A stretch of 64,000 nt of DNA, from NCBI RefSeq assembly GCF_026341275.1, contig NZ_JAIFZO010000002.1:7904118-7968117 (forward strand). Reading direction: 5' to 3'. The position numbers and the translations under genes were made by a program. Below, in pieces: positions 26,369-34,393 of the stretch. The number at the start of each line of letters is the position of its first letter. Within the stretch, counting starts at the first letter, position 1. The notes under the pieces were generated by a model that worked only from the letters and a program-made list of their open reading frames with translations, was not told the origin of the DNA and ran no database searches. Source of the DNA: Streptomyces ortus (GTDB taxonomy: Bacteria; Actinomycetota; Actinomycetes; Streptomycetales; Streptomycetaceae).

Positions 26369-27874
26369 TTGTCCTCCACCGCAGCAACTCCCGCCGCGCG
26401 GCTGCGCCGCCTCAAGCCCGGCTGGCTGTCCGACCCGAAGGTCTGGCGCACCGAAGTGCTGGGCGGCCTGGTCGTCGCGCTCGCGCTGATCCCCGAGGCG
26501 ATCTCGTTCTCGATCATCGCCGGGGTCGACCCAGCGATCGGTCTCTTCGCGTCCTTCACCATGGCCGTGACCATCTCCGTCGTCGGCGGACGCCGCGCCA
26601 TGATCTCCGCCGCCACCGGCGCCGTCGCCCTGGTCATCGCCCCGCTCAACCGCGAGCACGGTCTGGGCTACCTGGTCGCCGCCGTCATCCTGGCCGGCGT
26701 CATCCAGATCGCCCTCGGCGCACTCGGGGTCGCGAAACTGATGCGGTTCGTGCCCCGCAGCGTGATGGTCGGCTTCGTCAACGCCCTCGCCGTCCTGATC
26801 TTCATGGCCCAGGTCCCCGAGATGCACGACGTGCCCTGGGCGGTGTACCCACTGATCATCGGCGGGCTGGCGTTGATGGTGTTCTTCCCGAAGGTCACCA
26901 AGGTGATCCCGGCTCCGCTCGTCTCGATCGTCATCCTGACCGTCGTCACGGTGGCCGCCGGGATCGCGGTGCCGACGGTCGGGGACAAGGGCGAGCTGCC
27001 GTCCTCCCTGCCGGTGCCGGGCCTGCCCGACGTGCCCTTCACCCTGGACACCCTGACGACGATCGCCCCCTACGCACTCGCCATGGCCCTGGTCGGCCTG
27101 ATGGAGTCGCTGATGACGGCCAAGCTGGTCGACGACATCACCGACACGCACTCCTCCAAGACCCGTGAGTCGATCGGGCAGGGCGTCGCCAACATCGTCA
27201 CCGGGTTCTTCGGCGGCATGGGCGGCTGCGCCATGATCGGCCAGACGATGATCAACGTGAAGGTCTCCGGCGCCCGGACCCGCCTCTCCACCTTCCTCGC
27301 CGGCGCGTTCCTGATGGTGCTGTGCATCGTCTTCGGCCCGGTCGTCTCCGACATCCCCATGGCGGCGCTGGTCGCCGTCATGGTGATGGTGTCCTTCGCG
27401 ACCTTCGACTGGCACTCCGTCGCGCCGAAGACGCTGAAGCGGATGCCGGCGGGCGAGATCACCGTCATGGCCGTCACCGTCGCCTGTGTGGTCGCCACCG
27501 ACAACCTCGCCATCGGCGTCGTCGTCGGCTCCCTCACCGCCATGGTCATCTTCGCCAAGCGCGTCGCCCACCTCGCCCACGTCACCGCCGTCACCGACCC
27601 CGACCATGCCACCGTGGTCTACTCCGTCACCGGCGCACTGTTCTTCGCCTCCTCCAACGACCTCGTCACCCAGTTCAACTACGCCGGCGACCCGGACAAG
27701 GTCGTCATCGACCTCACCGCCGCGCACATCTGGGACGCCTCCTCGGTCGCCGCTCTGGATGCCGTCGAGACGAAGTACAAGCAGCGCGGCAAGACGGTGG
27801 AGATCATCGGCCTCAACGACCCCAGCGCCGACCTGCACGGCAAACTCACCGGCGAACTCACCGGCGGCCACTGA
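26369..27874 (+). CDS. SulP-family anion transporter with STAS domain
   Basis: 501 residues from TTG 26369; GTG 26342 is an alternative start with a poorly spaced ribosome site. The membrane part (about 30-390) has the SulP segments LIPEAISFSIIAGVDP and GGMGGCAMIGQTMINV. The C-terminal STAS domain covers about 410-495 (VVIDLTAAHIWDASSVAALD). Substrates of this subgroup include sulfate and bicarbonate; the sequence does not decide. Probably controlled by the divergent MerR protein; a hairpin terminator follows. Confidence 0.88.
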   Translation: MSSTAATPAARLRRLKPGWLSDPKVWRTEVLGGLVVALALIPEAISFSIIAGVDPAIGLFASFTMAVTISVVGGRRAMISAATGAVALVIAPLNREHGLGYLVAAVILAGVIQIALGALGVAKLMRFVPRSVMVGFVNALAVLIFMAQVPEMHDVPWAVYPLIIGGLALMVFFPKVTKVIPAPLVSIVILTVVTVAAGIAVPTVGDKGELPSSLPVPGLPDVPFTLDTLTTIAPYALAMALVGLMESLMTAKLVDDITDTHSSKTRESIGQGVANIVTGFFGGMGGCAMIGQTMINVKVSGARTRLSTFLAGAFLMVLCIVFGPVVSDIPMAALVAVMVMVSFATFDWHSVAPKTLKRMPAGEITVMAVTVACVVATDNLAIGVVVGSLTAMVIFAKRVAHLAHVTAVTDPDHATVVYSVTGALFFASSNDLVTQFNYAGDPDKVVIDLTAAHIWDASSVAALDAVETKYKQRGKTVEIIGLNDPSADLHGKLTGELTGGH

Positions 27875-27893
27875 CCGCCCACACGACACCCGA

Positions 27894-27922
27894 GCGAGCC
27901 CCGGCCGTCGGTCGGGGCTCGC
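27894..27922 (+). terminator. Hairpin terminator after sulP
   Basis: GCGAGCCCCG (27894-27903) pairs with CGGGGCTCGC (27913-27922) around a 9-base loop, 20 bases after the SulP stop. There is no T-run, which is common in Streptomyces. Confidence 0.7.
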
Positions 27923-28032
27923 CGCTTTCAACCGGACCCGAGGCTCCGTCCCGGCCATCGGCCCGAAGCCCGAACGGCGGCCCCGTACGCAGGCCGTGGG
28001 GGCGGCGGCGGCAACGCGTCCCCTGACGACAG

Positions 28033-28079
28033 CTCCCTCGCTGCGCGAGAGGAGTGGTGTGCTGGGAAGCCTGGTCGGC
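28033..28079 (+). promoter_or_regulatory. Two-hairpin RNA-like element, copy 1 (before STAS gene)
   Basis: Hairpin P1: CTCC-CTCGC / TGC loop / GCGAG-(A)-GGAG at 28033-28054. A 6-base linker TGGTGT follows. Hairpin P2: GCTG / loop GGAAGCCTGGT / CGGC at 28061-28079. The U-G pair in P2 differs from copies 2 and 3 but keeps pairing. The STAS start at 28110 is 30 bases downstream. Confidence 0.65.
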
Positions 28080-28109
28080 GACGTGTCCGTCGCGCCCGAA
28101 AGGCCTCCC

Positions 28110-28430
28110 GTGCCGCTCACGCCCCCTCCTTCCCGCCACCGCACCGTGGTCCGGTTGCGGGGAGAGGTGACATTCGTCAAGACCCCCCCCCGCATGCGAA
28201 GAAGACTCCTGCGAGCCCTCGACCGGGCTCCCGGCGTCCTGGAAGTGGACCTCGCCAGGGTCACCTACCTCTCCCCGGACGCCGGCGCGCTGCTGCTGGC
28301 CACCGCAGCCGCCGCAGGCCGCGGCGGCACACGGCTCGCCATCACGCACGCCGACCGGCACAGCCTGCACGTGCTGAGGGAACCGGGCATGCAGCGGCTC
28401 ATGGACGCACCTCTCATCCCCGATCCGTAG
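28110..28430 (+). CDS. STAS-domain anti-sigma antagonist-like protein
   Basis: 106 residues from GTG 28110, chosen because GAAAGG at 28098-28103 precedes it and because an upstream GTG at 28059 lies inside the RNA-like element. The fold shows HRTVVRLRGEVTF, LEVDLARVTYLSPDAGALLLA and a C-terminal helix. The usual phosphorylated Ser/Thr site is replaced by SPDAG, so it may not be switched by phosphorylation. It is downstream of SulP but separated by a terminator. Confidence 0.72.
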   Translation: MPLTPPPSRHRTVVRLRGEVTFVKTPPRMRRRLLRALDRAPGVLEVDLARVTYLSPDAGALLLATAAAAGRGGTRLAITHADRHSLHVLREPGMQRLMDAPLIPDP

Positions 28431-28456
28431 CCGTGCCACGAGATACGAGTTCTGCG

Positions 28457-28675
28457 ATGCCGCCCCGTCACAGCCCATCCGTCCCGCCTTCCGACAGCCC
28501 GCAGGAGACAGCGGTCCAGGAAGTCCTCACCTGCTTCGATGCCTACGCACGCATCCGCAGTGCCCGTGGCAGCCTCCTTGCCACGTCCCGCGTCGGTCCC
28601 CGCGACGAGGAGCGCGCCTTCGACGACGTTCAGCAGGCCATCACCCGGCTTCGTGCCGTCTGCCGGACCCCGTGA
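28457..28675 (+). CDS. Small protein of unknown function
   Basis: 72 residues from ATG 28457 (80 from GTG 28433). The helical second half reads VQEVLTCFDAYARIRSARGS and ERAFDDVQQAITRLRAVC, with good codon-position composition for this genome. No family is recognised. It follows the STAS gene by 26 bases and could be its operon partner. Confidence 0.45.
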   Translation: MPPRHSPSVPPSDSPQETAVQEVLTCFDAYARIRSARGSLLATSRVGPRDEERAFDDVQQAITRLRAVCRTP

Positions 28676-28750
28676 ACGCAGGTCAGGAGAGCGGCGGATA
28701 GAGGGAGTGAGCTGAGCGTGGCTGACTGACCGTGGTTAGGGTGTAAGGGA

Positions 28751-28791
28751 CGCGTCAGCTGATGCGGGGTGTGCCGGGAAGTCTGGTCGGC
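28751..28791 (+). promoter_or_regulatory. Two-hairpin RNA-like element, copy 2 (nhaA leader)
   Basis: Hairpin P1: CGCGTC / AGCT / GATGCG at 28751-28766. Linker GGGTGT (6 bases). Hairpin P2: GCCG / GGAAGTCTGGT / CGGC at 28773-28791. It is 53 bases before the nhaA start. Cation-sensing RNA leaders upstream of nhaA genes are known in other bacteria, but I cannot confirm membership of any named family. Confidence 0.68.
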
Positions 28792-28844
28792 GACATAGGG
28801 GCCGTGTGCCCGCCGCCACCCGTTCTTCCGGAGGTCTGTCCCCC

Positions 28845-30173
28845 ATGGCCGCTGCCCCGCGTTCCCGCCCTCCGTTCCTTGGCCTGCTCCCTCTGCCGGA
28901 GCGCCAGGCCGTCACTCGCGCGCTGCGTACGGAGACCGTCGGAGGCCTGGTTCTGCTGGCCGCCGCCGTGGTTGCGCTGGTGTGGGCGAACAGCCCAGTC
29001 AGCAGTTCTTACGAGCAGGTACGCGACTTCCATTTCGGTATCCCCGCTCTCGGTCTGGACCTGTCGGTCGGCCACTGGAGCGCGGACGGACTGCTGGCCG
29101 TGTTCTTCCTGGTCGCCGGCATCGAGTTGAAACGCGAACTCGTCGTCGGGGAACTGCGCACCCCCGCCACCGCCGCGCTGCCGGTCATCGCAGCGCTCTG
29201 CGGTATGGCGGTGCCCGCAGCCCTCTATGCGGCCATAGCGGGGGCGGGCGGGGGGAACATGGAGGGATGGGCGGTGCCGATGGCCACCGACATTGCGTTC
29301 GCCCTCGCGGTCCTGGCGGTCGTCTCGACCCATCTGCCCGCCGCCCTGCGCGCCTTCCTCCTCACCCTGGCCGTCGTCGACGACCTCGGGGCGATTCTGG
29401 TCATCGCGGTCTTCTTCTCCTCCGACCTCAACTTCTACGCGCTGGCCGGAGCCGTCGCCGGACTGGCCGTCTTCCACCTTCTGCAGCGGTGGCGGGTGAC
29501 GGGCTGGTGGTGGTACGTGCCCCTGGGAATCATGATCTGGGCCCTGATGTACAACGCCGGTGTTCATGCCACCGTCGCCGGCGTCGCCATGGGCCTGATC
29601 CTGCGCACCACGCGCGACCAGGGCGAGAAGGCCTCACCGGCCGAACGCACCGTCCATCTGGTGCACCCGTTCTCCGCCGGTGTCGTCGTGCCGCTGTTCG
29701 CCCTGTTCGCGGCCGGGGTCAGCATCTCCGTCAGCGATCTGGGCACGGTGTTCACCAGCCCCGAACCGCTGGGCGTGGTCGTAGGCCTGGTCCTGGGCAA
29801 AACCCTGGGTATCTTCGCAGGGACCTGTCTCGCCGCCCGCTTCACCCGTGCCCAGCTCAATCCGGACCTGGCATGGGCCGACGTCTTCGGCCTCTCGGTC
29901 CTCGCCGGGATCGGCTTCACCGTCGCCCTGCTCATCGGCGAACTCGCCTTCCCCGGTACCGCACTGAGCGAGCACGTCAAAGCCGCCGTGCTGATCGCTT
30001 CCCTCACCGCAGCCTTCCTGGCCGTGCTGATCCTGCGCCTGCGCAACCGGCTCTACCGGCGCCTGTACGAGGAGGAGAACCTCGACGCGGACGCGGACGG
30101 CATCCCCGACATCTACCAACGCGCCGCCCGGATGACAGCCGAGCAGGCCCCCAAGGACGGCACGTCCGGCTGA
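28845..30173 (+). CDS. nhaA: Na+/H+ antiporter NhaA
   Basis: 442 residues; ATG 28845 follows GGAGG at 28830-28834. Roughly eleven or twelve helices are visible. The ion-binding residues are in PMATDIAFALAVLA and LAVVDDLGAIL (the Asp pair), and AGIGFTVALLIGELAF is the conserved late helix. The cytoplasmic tail is acidic (ENLDADADGIPDIYQ). It exchanges external protons for cytosolic sodium or lithium. The structured leader upstream suggests ion- or stress-dependent expression. Confidence 0.94.
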   Translation: MAAAPRSRPPFLGLLPLPERQAVTRALRTETVGGLVLLAAAVVALVWANSPVSSSYEQVRDFHFGIPALGLDLSVGHWSADGLLAVFFLVAGIELKRELVVGELRTPATAALPVIAALCGMAVPAALYAAIAGAGGGNMEGWAVPMATDIAFALAVLAVVSTHLPAALRAFLLTLAVVDDLGAILVIAVFFSSDLNFYALAGAVAGLAVFHLLQRWRVTGWWWYVPLGIMIWALMYNAGVHATVAGVAMGLILRTTRDQGEKASPAERTVHLVHPFSAGVVVPLFALFAAGVSISVSDLGTVFTSPEPLGVVVGLVLGKTLGIFAGTCLAARFTRAQLNPDLAWADVFGLSVLAGIGFTVALLIGELAFPGTALSEHVKAAVLIASLTAAFLAVLILRLRNRLYRRLYEEENLDADADGIPDIYQRAARMTAEQAPKDGTSG

Positions 30174-30435
30174 CGGCCGCCCCCGTCGTGGCGCCCTACC
30201 CGGCGGTGTCGGGATGCCGTTCCGAACTTCGGTGCCCTGACAGTCCATGAGCACAGGGCGCCCCGCAAAGCCCTCCAAGCGACGGAAAGCGCGAAGGGCA
30301 GGGCCGAGAACGTGCCCGTCAGCTGTTCCTTGGAGCATTCCGAAGTCTGTGCCATCAGTACTGCCCAGAGCGGCCGCATCCTTCTCGACGTGCACGTCGA
30401 GAGTGAGTTTCGTGGTGCAGCGATGGGCCTCGTCA
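30174..30435. other. Gap between nhaA and the STAS gene
   Basis: About 260 bases without a convincing gene. It is followed by a TTGC/GCAA site and the third RNA-like element. Confidence 0.45.
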
Positions 30436-30451
30436 CTTGCTGTATGCAAAG
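30436..30451. promoter_or_regulatory. TTGC-type dyad before the STAS gene (site 4)
   Basis: CTTGCTGTATGCAAAG; on the other strand CTTTGCATACAGCAAG, which shares CTTTGCATA with the rpoA and PP2C upstream sites. It lies 85 bases before the STAS start. Confidence 0.45.
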
Positions 30452-30461
30452 ATGGAGTCAT

Positions 30462-30507
30462 GGAGGCGCCACCGGCGCCTCCTGGAGCGCCGGGAAGTCT
30501 GGTCGGC
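30462..30507 (+). promoter_or_regulatory. Two-hairpin RNA-like element, copy 3 (before STAS gene)
   Basis: Hairpin P1: GGAGGCGCC / ACC / GGCGCCTCC at 30462-30482, perfect 9 pairs. Linker TGGAGC (6 bases). Hairpin P2: GCCG / GGAAGTCTGGT / CGGC at 30489-30507. The STAS start at 30537 is 29 bases downstream, almost the same distance as in copy 1. Confidence 0.7.
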
Positions 30508-30536
30508 ATCTGTAGCCGAGCGATCCCGGAGATCTG

Positions 30537-30971
30537 ATGCAGCCACCTCGACCCGCCCCCGACGACGAGGCAGACGAAGCGGTTCCGGTGGACGGCGGGG
30601 ACGCGACGCATCTCTGGAAACCCTCGGCGAGGGATTGGCCCCCCAGACTGTCGGTGCGTCGGGGAGCGAGCAAGGGCCTGCCTCCGCGGCTGGAGCTGTA
30701 CCTCGCGGGCGAACTCGACGCCGATACCTCACCCGAGCTTCGCGAGGACCTGGCCTCACTCGCTGCCCGTTCCACAGACGGCGTGTTGGTGCTGAACCTG
30801 TCCGACATCACCTTCTGCGACTCGGCCGGTCTCTATACCCTGCTGGGTATCCGCCAGGCGCTGTCCGTGGCTGGTGTCGACGTGCTGTTCGCCCACGTCG
30901 GCACAGTCGTCCGGGCCGCGGCGCACAGAGCCGGACTGAGCGCTCACCTTCCGCTCCGGGACGGCGTATGA
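30537..30971 (+). CDS. Anti-sigma factor antagonist (STAS domain)
   Basis: 144 residues: an acidic N-terminal extension of about 45, then a STAS domain with RLELYLAGELDADTSPELRE and LVLNLSDITFCDSAGLYTLL. The serine in CDSAG is the expected phosphorylation site of an SpoIIAA/RsbV-like switch. When dephosphorylated it would capture an RsbW-like kinase and free a sigma factor. GGAG lies shortly before ATG 30537. Possible partners in the window are the PP2C phosphatase (17209) and the RsbW-like protein (58325), by inference only. Confidence 0.85.
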   Translation: MQPPRPAPDDEADEAVPVDGGDATHLWKPSARDWPPRLSVRRGASKGLPPRLELYLAGELDADTSPELREDLASLAARSTDGVLVLNLSDITFCDSAGLYTLLGIRQALSVAGVDVLFAHVGTVVRAAAHRAGLSAHLPLRDGV

Positions 30972-31047
30972 CCCGTCGTCCTGTGTGCGCAGCGTACGAA
31001 CCAGGCCGTGTGTGAGATGTTGACCAAGGTCGTGAACCGATCGTGGA

Positions 31048-31110
31048 ATGCCTCGGGGTGATCTGACGTACGGCCAATGGCAGTGGCTGGAGCCGCCGTT
31101 GCGGTCACCG
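31048..31110 (+). mobile_element. IS5-family transposase start, fragment only
   Basis: From ATG 31048 the translation MPRGDLTYGQWQWLEPPL matches the usual N-terminus of IS5-group (IS112-like) transposases of Streptomyces, then loses similarity within 20 codons. The rest of the element and its right end are not found. It records a past insertion and deletion between the STAS gene and the regulator pair. Confidence 0.55.
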
Positions 31111-31140
31111 TTGCCGTCAAGGGCGCCTTCCTTGCGCCTC

Positions 31141-31455
31141 TCAGGTCGAGGGGAGCACTGACGCGCCCGCCTTGGCGACGATCTCCTGCAGAGCCGCGAC
31201 GTGCTGGTCGAAGGCCGTCCGGCCGACGCTGGTGAGCCTCGCCGACGTGCGGGGCCGCTTTCCGACGAAACCCTTACGGATCTCGATGTAGCCGACGCCC
31301 TCAAGCGTCGTGAGCTGTTTCGACAGGGCAGAGTCCGACAGGCCGGCGCTGTCGCGCAGGAACTGGAAGTCCGCCCACTCGGTGGCCGCGAGCAGGGAGA
31401 CGAGCGAGAGCCGGGTGGGTGCGTGGATCAGCTCGTCGAACTTGGGCGTGATCAC
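31141..31455 (-). CDS. Small winged-helix regulator (MarR/PadR-like)
   Basis: 104 residues from ATG 31455. Segments LSLVSLLAATEWADFQFLRD, LSDSALSKQLTTLEGVGYIE and the wing RKGFVGKRPRTSARLTSVG define a winged helix-turn-helix of the stand-alone type paired with membrane proteins. Its start overlaps the stop of the preceding membrane gene (ATGA, 31452-31455). It probably autoregulates through the strong palindrome upstream of the operon at 31953-31973. Confidence 0.83.
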   Translation of the reverse strand: MITPKFDELIHAPTRLSLVSLLAATEWADFQFLRDSAGLSDSALSKQLTTLEGVGYIEIRKGFVGKRPRTSARLTSVGRTAFDQHVAALQEIVAKAGASVLPST

Positions 31456-31937
31456 CGTCGGCTCCCGGACCGGTTTGCGAGTATGAGGCCCTGACGGTAC
31501 CGCGTGTACATCGGTCCACCGATGACAAGGACCACGGCGGTGATCGAAGCAGCAACGGTCGCGGCGTACGAAACCCCGGACGCCTTCAGGGTGAGCGATG
31601 CCGCCAGCGATACGCCGACGATGACCACCGCGAAGGCCAGGTCCGCGGCCATGATACGGGGGCCGAACAGGCTGTTGTGCGGCTGGGCGCTACGGGCCGA
31701 ACGGAACGCCACCAACCCGACAGTGGTGAGCACACCGGCCACGAACAAGGCGGTGGCCATCCCCTGGACGAGGCCACCTCGGGTGGTGTCGACGACCGCT
31801 GCGAACGCGACCGTCAGGAAGGCGATGGCCCCCCAGAACCAGCGGGGAAGGCTGGCCATCCGGATGATCTGCTCCTGCCGCTGGTCGATCTCGGTGAGTG
31901 CGCGCGCGGCCTCTTCCGGCCGTACTTGGTCGGTCAT
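31452..31937 (-). CDS. Four-helix membrane protein paired with the regulator
   Basis: 161 residues; ATG 31937 has GGAGGG on the minus strand. A soluble amphipathic start (PEEAARALTEIDQRQEQIIR) is followed by about four hydrophobic helices and a basic end (YRQGLILANRSGSRR). This organisation is common for small actinomycete membrane proteins co-transcribed with a small regulator. No biochemical function is recognised. Confidence 0.75.
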   Translation of the reverse strand: MTDQVRPEEAARALTEIDQRQEQIIRMASLPRWFWGAIAFLTVAFAAVVDTTRGGLVQGMATALFVAGVLTTVGLVAFRSARSAQPHNSLFGPRIMAADLAFAVVIVGVSLAASLTLKASGVSYAATVAASITAVVLVIGGPMYTRYRQGLILANRSGSRR

Positions 31938-31950
31938 TTGCCCTCCTCGC

Positions 31951-32005
31951 AGTACTTTCCTGTCAGGAAAGTAGCGTGGGGTTTCCCATCCGGCAAGTAC
32001 TTTCC
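31951..32005. promoter_or_regulatory. Perfect palindrome plus repeated half-site before the regulator operon
   Basis: TACTTTCCTG (31953-31962) and CAGGAAAGTA (31964-31973) form a perfect dyad around one T. The decamer AGTACTTTCC at 31951-31960 recurs exactly at 31996-32005, 45 bases on. Position directly upstream of the membrane protein/regulator operon suggests an autoregulatory operator. Confidence 0.72.
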
Positions 32006-32220
32006 CGGCAGCGCATTGCTGCCGTTACGTCGAGCCCGACCGCGCGTCGCACCCGGTGGGGCACCACGATCACTCCTTCGTCGGCCGCGAAGGGTGTGTG
32101 CGCCTCGCCCGCCTCGCAGCCGGCTCAGCGGCGTCATGGCCGATGACCTGATCGAGATCCATCAATCGCTCCCCGCCGAGCGGAGCGAGACCGGCGTCGT
32201 AGAACGCGGCGTCGGCGGCG

Positions 32221-32278
32221 CGGGGTCCGGCATCCCTGTTCACCGCGAGATGGAGGTGAACAGGGATGCCGGACCCCG
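32221..32278. terminator. Very strong hairpin terminator (24-bp stem)
   Basis: The arm starting GGGGTCCGGCATCCC at 32222-32244 is exactly complementary to 32255-32277, and the outer C/G pair adds one more base pair; the loop is GCGAGATGGA. It lies 51 bases beyond the AGCS symporter stop and also faces the regulator operon promoter, so it can insulate the two units. Confidence 0.82.
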
Positions 32279-32328
32279 TACCGATGTCCTGTAGGGCTGC
32301 CTACGAGTCAGGAGCCGGGCCGCGGAGG

Positions 32329-33861
32329 TCAGACGCTCTTTGCGACCGGCTCCTTCTTCTCAGGGTCGGCGGAGCCCTGGGTACCGCGGTTCCGGACGAA
32401 GTCCGTGAAGGAGGCGAGTTCCCGCTTGACGACGGGGGCCAGCAGGTAGAGCCCGATGATGTTGAACACCGACAGCAGGAAGAGTGCGGAGTCGGCCAGG
32501 CTGATCAGCGAGTCGAGGGAGAGCAGGGAGCCCAGGACGACGAACACGCTCCAGACGACCTTGAAGGTGATCTCGCTCGTCCTGCTCTTGCCGAAGAGGT
32601 ACGACCATGCCTTGAGGCCGTAGTAACCCCAGGTCAGGATGGTGGAGAAGGCGAACAGCAGCACCGCGACGGTCAGCAGGTTCGGGAACCAGGGCAGTAC
32701 GGTCTCGAAGGCGTCGGAGGTGATGGTGACGCCGCCTATGCTCTCGCCCTCGCGGGCCTCGGCCCAGCTGGCCGGGTTGGCGATGATGATGGTCAGCGCG
32801 GTCATGGTGCAGATGACGACCGTGTCGATGAACGGTTCCAGCAGGGCGACGAGACCTTCGCTCGCGGGGTGCTTGGTCTTGACCGCGGAGTGTGCGATCG
32901 GGGCGGAGCCCAGGCCGGCCTCGTTGGAGAACGCCGCACGCTGGAAGCCGACGATCAGCGCGCCGATCACGCCGCCGGTGACGCCGTCGGCCTCGAACGC
33001 GCCCTGGAAGATGGCCTGGATCGCGTCGGGCACCGCGGTGACGTTGGTCAGGATGACGACCAGACAGGCCGTGACGTACATGCCGGCCATCGCCGGGACC
33101 AGTCGGCTGGTGACCGAGCCGATGGAGCGGATGCCGCCGAGCAGGACGAGGCCGACCAGGGCGGCGACAACGAGTCCGAAGAGTACGGCGCCGGCCGAGG
33201 AGGCCATGAAGCCGTCGTCTCCGCCGACGGTCGAGGCGATCTGCGCGTAGCTCTGGTTGGCCTGGAGCAGGTTGCCGCCGAACAGACCGAAGAAAAGGAT
33301 CATGATGGAGGCGAGGACGGCGAGCACCTTGCCGAGCTTGGCGCCGTTGCTGCCGAAACGCTCGGCGAGGCCCTTGGGCAGATAGTGCATCGGACCGCCG
33401 GAGACGGTGCCGTCGGCGTGCTGTTCACGGTATTTGACGCCGAGGGTGACCTCGACGAATTTCGTCGCCATGCCGAGCAGGCCGCAGAGGATCATCCAGA
33501 AGGTGGCACCGGGGCCACCGATGGAGACGGCGACCGCGACACCGGCGATGTTGCCGAGGCCGACGGTGCCGGAGACCGCCGCGGTCAGTGCCTGGAAGTG
33601 GTTGACCTCGCCCGGAGAACCGTCTTCGTCGTATTTCCCGCGCACCACTTTGATCGCGAGTGTGAAGTTGCGGACCTGTACGAGTCCGAACCAGGTGGTG
33701 AAGACCAGGCCCGCGACGACGAGCCAGGCGACGATGAGGGGAAGTTCGGTGTCTCCGACGGGAACGGCGTAGAAGACGATCTCGCCGACCTTCTCGGCGA
33801 CGGGTTCGAAGAAGTCGCTGACGGCGTCGTCGATGGATCGGGTGATGGAGTCGAGTGACAT
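32329..33861 (-). CDS. Sodium:alanine/glycine symporter, AGCS family
   Basis: 510 residues from ATG 33861, about ten to twelve helices. Family marks are GEVNHFQALTAAVSGTVGLG, NIAGVAVAVSIGGPGA, SGGPMHYLP and FQRAAFSNEAGLGSAPIAHS. It imports alanine, glycine or related small amino acids with sodium. The C-terminus is charged (DPEKKEPVAKSV). It is monocistronic, with the strong hairpin downstream. Confidence 0.92.
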   Translation of the reverse strand: MSLDSITRSIDDAVSDFFEPVAEKVGEIVFYAVPVGDTELPLIVAWLVVAGLVFTTWFGLVQVRNFTLAIKVVRGKYDEDGSPGEVNHFQALTAAVSGTVGLGNIAGVAVAVSIGGPGATFWMILCGLLGMATKFVEVTLGVKYREQHADGTVSGGPMHYLPKGLAERFGSNGAKLGKVLAVLASIMILFFGLFGGNLLQANQSYAQIASTVGGDDGFMASSAGAVLFGLVVAALVGLVLLGGIRSIGSVTSRLVPAMAGMYVTACLVVILTNVTAVPDAIQAIFQGAFEADGVTGGVIGALIVGFQRAAFSNEAGLGSAPIAHSAVKTKHPASEGLVALLEPFIDTVVICTMTALTIIIANPASWAEAREGESIGGVTITSDAFETVLPWFPNLLTVAVLLFAFSTILTWGYYGLKAWSYLFGKSRTSEITFKVVWSVFVVLGSLLSLDSLISLADSALFLLSVFNIIGLYLLAPVVKRELASFTDFVRNRGTQGSADPEKKEPVAKSV

Positions 33862-34393
33862 CTGCCTACCTCAGGGCGCGGGGACGTGCTGGCGTCGTGC
33901 AGTGCGGTGGGCGTCGTACGCACCGGGTGCGGTCGGTGTTTCCGGCTGCAGCACGGGCGTCGTCGCGACGGAATGGGGAAGTCCTACCATGTTCTTTGCC
34001 AATCCTTTAGTGTCGTACGTCACATGAACGTGCCCACGTGTGCGGTTGCCTGACGCGGTGACAAGGTCGTTATCCGGATTTGAGTGTCCCCTGAGCAAAC
34101 GCCCACGGAGATCCGGTGAACGAGTCAGGACACACTTGGTCGGACGGTCATGACGGCAAGGCCCGAACGGCCTCTGCCGCGGCCCGACGCCCATGTCCGC
34201 GCATTCCGCACACGTCCGGATGCGGGCGACGCGTTGCCCGATGCGGCGGGCGGAGCCGCACGTCCCGCTCCAGCCGTGGGGAGCAGGACGCGGTGGATCG
34301 CCGGTCCGGCAGGAGCGGGGAACCGCTGTGTTGGACGAGGGCAGCACCGCTCGTCGTGCTCGACGCCGGTCGGAAGGAGGCAGTCTCGGCCGG
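33862..34393. other. Gap upstream of the symporter, no gene seen
   Basis: About 530 bases with only shadow frames. It must carry the symporter promoter on the minus strand; the AT-richer part around 33985-34025 is the likeliest site but no confident -35/-10 pair can be assigned. Confidence 0.45.

Noticed and set aside
32266..33858. 530-codon plus-strand frame opposite the AGCS symporter
   Set aside because: Composition (Asp/Glu/Gly-rich) is typical of an antisense shadow; the minus-strand symporter is unmistakable.
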